A stretch of 64,000 nt of DNA from Adlercreutzia hattorii. Lineage in GTDB: Bacteria; Actinomycetota; Coriobacteriia; Coriobacteriales; Eggerthellaceae. The position numbers were made by a program, and so were the translations under genes. Positions 60,504-64,000 of the stretch are shown here, in pieces (positions within the stretch are counted from its first letter, which is position 1; the number at the start of each line of letters is the position of its first letter). The notes under the pieces were generated by a model. It saw nothing but the letters and a program-made list of their open reading frames with translations. It made no database searches and was not told the DNA's origin. Location of the stretch: contig NZ_AP022829.1 of assembly GCF_011405655.1 (NCBI RefSeq), forward strand, positions 2,217,001 to 2,281,000, read 5' to 3'.

Positions 60504-61541
60504 ATGACGGCACGACATGCGGCATGGCTCCTCGCGGCGGTGATCGCCGCCCGGGCCACCTCGTTTCTGTTCAGCACGATCCTCTTGGCGGATATGGGGC
60601 CGCTTACCCTGCTGGGCGTGCGCTTCACCCTCGCCTTCGCCGTGCTGGTGCTGCTGTTCTGGTGGCACCTGCGCGGCCTATCGCGCCGCGCCGTGCTTCA
60701 CGGCTGCCTCATGGGCGCGGCCTTCTTCGCCACCATGGCCTTCGAGCTGCACGCCCTCACCCGCGCGCCCTCCTCCACCGTGTCGCTGCTGGAGAACCTG
60801 GCTATCGTCATCGTGCCCCTCGCCGAGGCGCTGCTGCTGCGTCGCGCGCCCCGGTCGACCGTGGCCGTGGCCGCCACCCTCGCCGTGGGAGGCGTGGCCT
60901 GCCTCACTGTGGGGAACAACCTCGCAGGCACGGCGCCCTTCGGGCCCGGCGAGGGACTCGCGCTGCTGGCCGCCCTCTGCTACAGCGCCGCCATCCTCGT
61001 CACGGCGCGGTTCTCCCGCGAAGGGGACGCGCTGGCCCTCGGCATCGTCCAGATCGGCGTCATGGGGGCGCTCGGACTGGCGGCCGCCTTCCTGTTCGAG
61101 CAGCCGACGCTGCCCGCCGGCCCGTTGCAATGGGAGGCGCTGGCCGTGCTCGTCGTGGTGTGCACCGGGTTCGGCTTCACCCTGCAGCCGGTGGCCCAGC
61201 GCCACCTGTCCGCCGAGCGCGCGAGCCTGTTCTGCGCCACCACGCCGCTCGTGGCCAGCCTGCTCGGCATCACGCTCCTCGGCGAGCCGGCCGGCCCCGC
61301 CACCTTCGTCGGCCTCGGCCTCATCATATCCGCCATGGTCGTGGCGAACCTGCCCATGCGGAAGCGAACCGGAGTAACGCAGGCAGATGCGAAGGCGGGC
61401 GCAGCGAGGCAATGGGGAGCGGGCGCCGACGCAAGATCAGGCAGAACCCGCGGCGGCATCAAGTCGGACGGCACCCACGGCGGCGCGCGGACGGACGGTG
61501 CCCACGGAGGAGTTCTTCGCTGGGCTATTCGCCGTCGATGA
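60504..61541 (+). CDS. EamA/DMT-family transporter
   Basis: 345 residues. Ten hydrophobic helices in two EamA halves (AAWLLAAVIAARATSFLF at the N-end; GEGLALLAALCYSAAILVTARF starts the second), ending LGLIISAMVVANL. Probable exporter of metabolites or amino acids, cargo unknown. The C-terminal tail of about 55 residues has two DG.HGG units, is Gly/Arg/Ala-rich and looks like read-through into former spacer. It runs 17 bp into the end of the convergent LuxR gene. AGGGAACC precedes ATG 60504. Confidence 0.9.
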   Translation: MTARHAAWLLAAVIAARATSFLFSTILLADMGPLTLLGVRFTLAFAVLVLLFWWHLRGLSRRAVLHGCLMGAAFFATMAFELHALTRAPSSTVSLLENLAIVIVPLAEALLLRRAPRSTVAVAATLAVGGVACLTVGNNLAGTAPFGPGEGLALLAALCYSAAILVTARFSREGDALALGIVQIGVMGALGLAAAFLFEQPTLPAGPLQWEALAVLVVVCTGFGFTLQPVAQRHLSAERASLFCATTPLVASLLGITLLGEPAGPATFVGLGLIISAMVVANLPMRKRTGVTQADAKAGAARQWGAGADARSGRTRGGIKSDGTHGGARTDGAHGGVLRWAIRRR

Positions 61542-63102
61542 GGTGGATGAGCTCCTCGCGCTTGTTCACGCCGAGCTTGCGGTAGATGTTGCGGACGTGG
61601 GTGCGCACCGTTGAGATGGAGAGCACCAGGGACTTCGCGATATAGGCCGGCGTGAAGCCGCGGGCCAGAAACACGAGCACCTCGGCCTCGCGGGGAGAGA
61701 GGCCGCGGGCCGCGGCCACCTCGGCGCAGCGGGCCTCCAGGGTGTTCTGCATGCTCGGCTCGGCCAGCTCGAAAGCATCGCCGGACGCGTTCGGACGGAC
61801 GGGGGGCTCGGAACCGTCGGGGGCGCCTGCGCCTTCGAACTCTTCTCCGTGCGCCGCGCCGACGGCACCCCCGCCAGGGGCGTCGCCGGTGCCCGATCTT
61901 GCGGCCAGGGCCGGCTCCTCCGCGGCGGCCGACTCGTGGGGCGCCACCAGCTCGTTCCACGACGTGCGGCCGAGAAACACCAGGAGCACCGCCACGAACG
62001 CGCCGGTGAGCACCGCGAGCCACGGGGCGAAGTCGTCGGTCACCGTAAGCACCTGGGAGAGGATCTGCCCCAAAAGCGCCGCAGCTGCGGCCACGCCGCA
62101 GGCGAAGCCCGACGCCACGTTCGCCGGCAATTCGCGGTTGCGCACCACGGCGAGCAGCACCGCGCACCCCAGCAGGGCGAGGACGATGTAGAACACGTAG
62201 AGGGCCACCACCGAGGCATCCCGCGGGAACGTGCCTGCGGGAAACGCGCCCAGCACTACGAACGCCGCCGCCATAAGGGGCACGAGGATGCGGTAGGACC
62301 AGGGCAGCAGGGGCGTGCGCCCCCACAAAAAGCAGACGCCGAACATCACGAGCGCCGCAACCGCTCCCCCGAGAAACGACGCCTGCACGACGCCGAAAGC
62401 GCTATGGGCCATCACGTCGGTCATGAACGCGTACACGGCGAACCCCAGAAGGGGCAGCCAGGTCACCGACACGAGGCGGCGCATCGTGTCGGCGGGACGG
62501 GCGAGAGGAAGCGCAGGGTCGCCCATGCGGGCGGCCACCGGCGGCACGACGACTCCCGCCACGAGCAGCAGGCAGAACACGGGGACGAGCGCCGAGGGCG
62601 GCAGCAGCGCGAGAATCCAGCCGACAAAGGAGGCCGTCAGCACGACGAAAGCGCACAGGACGAGGGCCTGGTCGATGGGGACGGCCACGGCTCGGGCCCA
62701 TTCCGCCACCAGCAGGGGCAGCGCCGCCCCCGCCAAAAGCCCCGCGCCTACGGCCGCCGCCGGCAGCGGCATCGGGGCGAACAGAAGGCCCACGGCGCCC
62801 ATCGTGCCGAGCAGGTAGGCTGCGGCCGCGATGGCAGTGACCCGGGCGCGTGCGAACACTTTGCGCGGGCGCTGCAAGCCGCGCAGGAGCACCACGACCG
62901 ACGAGGTGACGGCGGCGAGAAGCAGCGCGAACAGAAACGTGTCGGCGATTGCCTCGAACTGAGGGGCCTCGGCGAACGCCCCGATAGTCGGTGCATGGGC
63001 GGGCAGCGTGGCCACAAAAGCAACGAGAGCGAGATGAATAGGGCGCAGGGCGAGCGGGGCGCGTCCATCGTCGCCGGCATCGCGCAACGCGAAACCCTCC
63101 AT
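61525..63102 (-). CDS. Membrane-embedded LuxR-type regulator 3
   Basis: 525 residues: about twelve hydrophobic helices (about 20-400), a Gly/Ala/Glu-rich linker of about 60 residues, then the LuxR domain at the C-end (RGLSPREAEVLVFLARGFTPAYIAKSLVLSISTVRTHVRNIYRKLGV). It has no flavoprotein neighbour; the next gene is the convergent transporter, so its target is unclear. ATG 63102 is preceded by GGAGACGGAAAGG. The open frame continues upstream for 120 codons without protein-like content. Confidence 0.92.
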   Translation of the reverse strand: MEGFALRDAGDDGRAPLALRPIHLALVAFVATLPAHAPTIGAFAEAPQFEAIADTFLFALLLAAVTSSVVVLLRGLQRPRKVFARARVTAIAAAAYLLGTMGAVGLLFAPMPLPAAAVGAGLLAGAALPLLVAEWARAVAVPIDQALVLCAFVVLTASFVGWILALLPPSALVPVFCLLLVAGVVVPPVAARMGDPALPLARPADTMRRLVSVTWLPLLGFAVYAFMTDVMAHSAFGVVQASFLGGAVAALVMFGVCFLWGRTPLLPWSYRILVPLMAAAFVVLGAFPAGTFPRDASVVALYVFYIVLALLGCAVLLAVVRNRELPANVASGFACGVAAAAALLGQILSQVLTVTDDFAPWLAVLTGAFVAVLLVFLGRTSWNELVAPHESAAAEEPALAARSGTGDAPGGGAVGAAHGEEFEGAGAPDGSEPPVRPNASGDAFELAEPSMQNTLEARCAEVAAARGLSPREAEVLVFLARGFTPAYIAKSLVLSISTVRTHVRNIYRKLGVNKREELIHLIDGE

Positions 63103-63375
63103 GGCCTTTCCGTCTCCTTTCTTCGCTCCGGTACCTAAACGAGATGTCCGCACATCGCCGGGCGATCGCGCGACACAGCGCACCGAGCCGGCGCGCTCCC
63201 TTCCAAACGCCGATTCTAGCATCGCCGCGGGATAGCGCCCGTCGATCCGGGAACTCGTGGCCGACCTGTGATAATGCAGCCGGACGCATCTGTTTCCGAC
63301 TGCGTTTTCCACAATACCCAAAAAGTGCGATGTCCTTACCCATAAGCGGCGATGGCGCCCGACGGCCGCACTCCC

Positions 63376-63543
63376 TATAGTGGACGTCGTTCCTCTTGGA
63401 GGCGGACTCCCACGGCTTGGTCTTCTGGGGCCATTGAGGCCAGGCCGCTCCGCCTTCACCAAGGGCTATGCGGGAACCTGGCGCAGCGCGCCGGGAACTC
63501 GAGGGGCGGCGGTTCTCCTTTCTGGCCGCCGCCCGCTTTCTTT
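63376..63543 (+). ncRNA. Candidate structured RNA with three hairpins and terminator
   Basis: It lies in the 554-bp gap 63103-63656, which holds no convincing gene. After TATAGT (63376-63381) come three hairpins. The first is a long rod: AGGCGGA (63400-63406) / TCCGCCT (63449-63455), enclosing GGCTTGGTC (63414-63422) / GGCCAGGCC (63438-63446, two G-T pairs). The second is CCTGGCGC (63477-63484) / GCGCCGGG (63488-63495, one G-T pair). The third is a terminator, GGGCGGCGG (63504-63512) / CCGCCGCCC (63526-63534), followed by GCTTTCTTT. No clear -35. The length (about 155 nt) and the rod with an internal bulge are 6S-like in outline, but no known family was recognised. Confidence 0.45.
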
Positions 63544-63546
63544 ACC

Positions 63547-63643
63547 TTGTGCTAACTCGGAACGGCCGCGTATCATCAGGGGGACCACGGCCGGAATCGC
63601 AGGGCCGCCGCGTCGGAGAGAGACGCAGCGGCCCTTCTTTTTT
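63547..63643 (+). ncRNA. Second candidate small transcript with strong terminator
   Basis: TTGTGC (63547-63552), 18 bp, TATCAT (63571-63576), then about 20 bases and a strong hairpin GGGCCGCCGCGTC (63602-63614) / GACGCAGCGGCCC (63622-63634, one mismatch), followed by TTCTTTTTT. The T-run fits plus-strand transcription, yet both flanking genes run minus, so a separate small plus-strand RNA is implied. It may also act as a back-up terminator for the RNA before it. Confidence 0.4.
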
Positions 63644-63656
63644 CGGCGAGGCCGCT

Positions 63657-64000
63657 CTAGAACGGGCTCGTATAGAGGCGCAGGCCGTCGGGGAGGCGCA
63701 CGAGACCGGCATCCTGGAGCCACGAAGCGGCCGGAGTGGCCAGAACATCGCGGCCGTTGAAGTGCTCGACGACGATCTTGCGTCGCGCGGCAGAGGCGCC
63801 CTCGCGCTTGAGGGCGGCGCGCACCGAGGCGACCAGGGCGGCGACGGCCGCCTCCAGCAGTTTTTCGTCGCCTGAAAACGCCAGCAGCGATTTCAGACGC
63901 GGCGCGGCCCAGAGCACCGGCACACCGTCGGCGATGACCACCATCGCCCCCTCGCGGCGGGACGGCCGCGCGGCCACGACGGCGGAATCGACCGCAGGGG
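63657..64000 (-). CDS. Lhr-type ATP-dependent helicase, C-terminal end (partial)
   Basis: The frame stays open to the end of the window, so the gene's start lies outside it and about 113 residues are visible. They match the end of Lhr-family helicases: GVPVLWAAPRLKSLLAF, then ALVASVRAALKREG, IVVEHFNGRDVLATPAASWLQDAGL and GLRLY. Lhr proteins are large (about 1500 residues) 3'-5' helicases in DNA repair. The helicase motifs themselves are not in the window, so the assignment rests on the C-terminal domain only. Confidence 0.7.
   Translation of the reverse strand, partial: PAVDSAVVAARPSRREGAMVVIADGVPVLWAAPRLKSLLAFSGDEKLLEAAVAALVASVRAALKREGASAARRKIVVEHFNGRDVLATPAASWLQDAGLVRLPDGLRLYTSPF

Noticed and set aside
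63398-63461. tRNA-like piece: a 7-bp stem GGAGGCG / CGCCTTC followed by ACCA
   Set aside because: Only 64 nt, with no T-loop TTC sequence, no proper D-arm and no anticodon arm of normal size. The pairing is better explained as the rod hairpin of the candidate RNA.
1-64000. CRISPR arrays, rRNA genes, canonical tRNA genes, intact insertion sequences, prophage genes
   Set aside because: I looked for regularly spaced repeats, rRNA signatures, transposase or integrase motifs and phage structural genes and saw none.

Overview
This is GC-rich (roughly 60-65 % by eye) chromosomal DNA with dense, operon-like coding. Its content points to an anaerobic gut actinobacterium of the Eggerthellaceae (Eggerthella/Gordonibacter/Adlercreutzia-like). 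The reasons are three separate bis-MGD molybdoenzyme loci, Tat-exported flavoprotein reductases each paired with a many-helix membrane LuxR regulator, an arginine deiminase pathway, and a giant 2-hydroxyacyl-CoA dehydratase activase. This placement rests on recognising families, not on a database search.

Layout. 1-1731: end of a cysteine desulfurase gene plus an Fe-S scaffold gene. 1764-9854: sortase-like protein, YgjP-type metallopeptidase, rsmI, the 1588-residue activase and its TetR regulator (minus strand). 10000-11436: LytR-CpsA-Psr cell-wall ligase. 11475-21150: respiratory island I, with a molybdoenzyme ABC operon extended by a cysteine-repeat (possible haem c) protein and a small cytochrome b, then a radical SAM protein, a GntR regulator, an SPFH protein and a lone NrfD protein. 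Three copies of one 22-bp palindrome lie in its promoter regions. 21151-21825: beta-carbonic anhydrase. 21908-29935: a six-gene plus-strand cluster (coiled-coil protein, zinc-ribbon/FHA protein, NrdG-like radical SAM protein, ClpB-like AAA+ protein, membrane Ser/Thr kinase, small membrane protein). I recognise no named system here, and it is the best candidate for an undescribed one.

30373-34006: PFL/UPF0210 protein, a candidate small RNA, a DUF4143 AAA ATPase surrounded by short repeats, and a first L-rhamnose mutarotase. 34058-37979: respiratory island II, a molybdoenzyme AB pair without a Tat signal under a tandem MarR-like regulator. 38089-43027: respiratory island III, a complete Tat-exported molybdoenzyme ABC operon with its TorD chaperone. 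43247-47760: thioesterase, then the arginine deiminase pathway (ornithine carbamoyltransferase, arginine deiminase, YfcC-type carrier). Divergent from it, 48015-49956 encodes an arginine-deiminase-like protein without the catalytic cysteine, coupled to an XRE/S24-like regulator. 50002-52561: second mutarotase copy, second thioesterase, a small inverted-repeat element and another AAA ATPase behind tandem repeats. 52605-59407: two consecutive LuxR/flavoprotein modules with homologous terminators. 59492-63102: LysR, DMT exporter and a third membrane LuxR. 63376-63643: candidate structured RNAs. 63657-64000: C-terminus of an Lhr-type helicase.

How the genes work together. Most of the window concerns anaerobic energy metabolism: terminal reductases at the membrane (molybdoenzymes and flavoproteins), substrate-sensing regulators beside each, Fe-S assembly, and substrate-level ATP formation from arginine. 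The kinase/AAA+/radical SAM cluster and the repeat-associated ATPases are the parts not explained by that theme.
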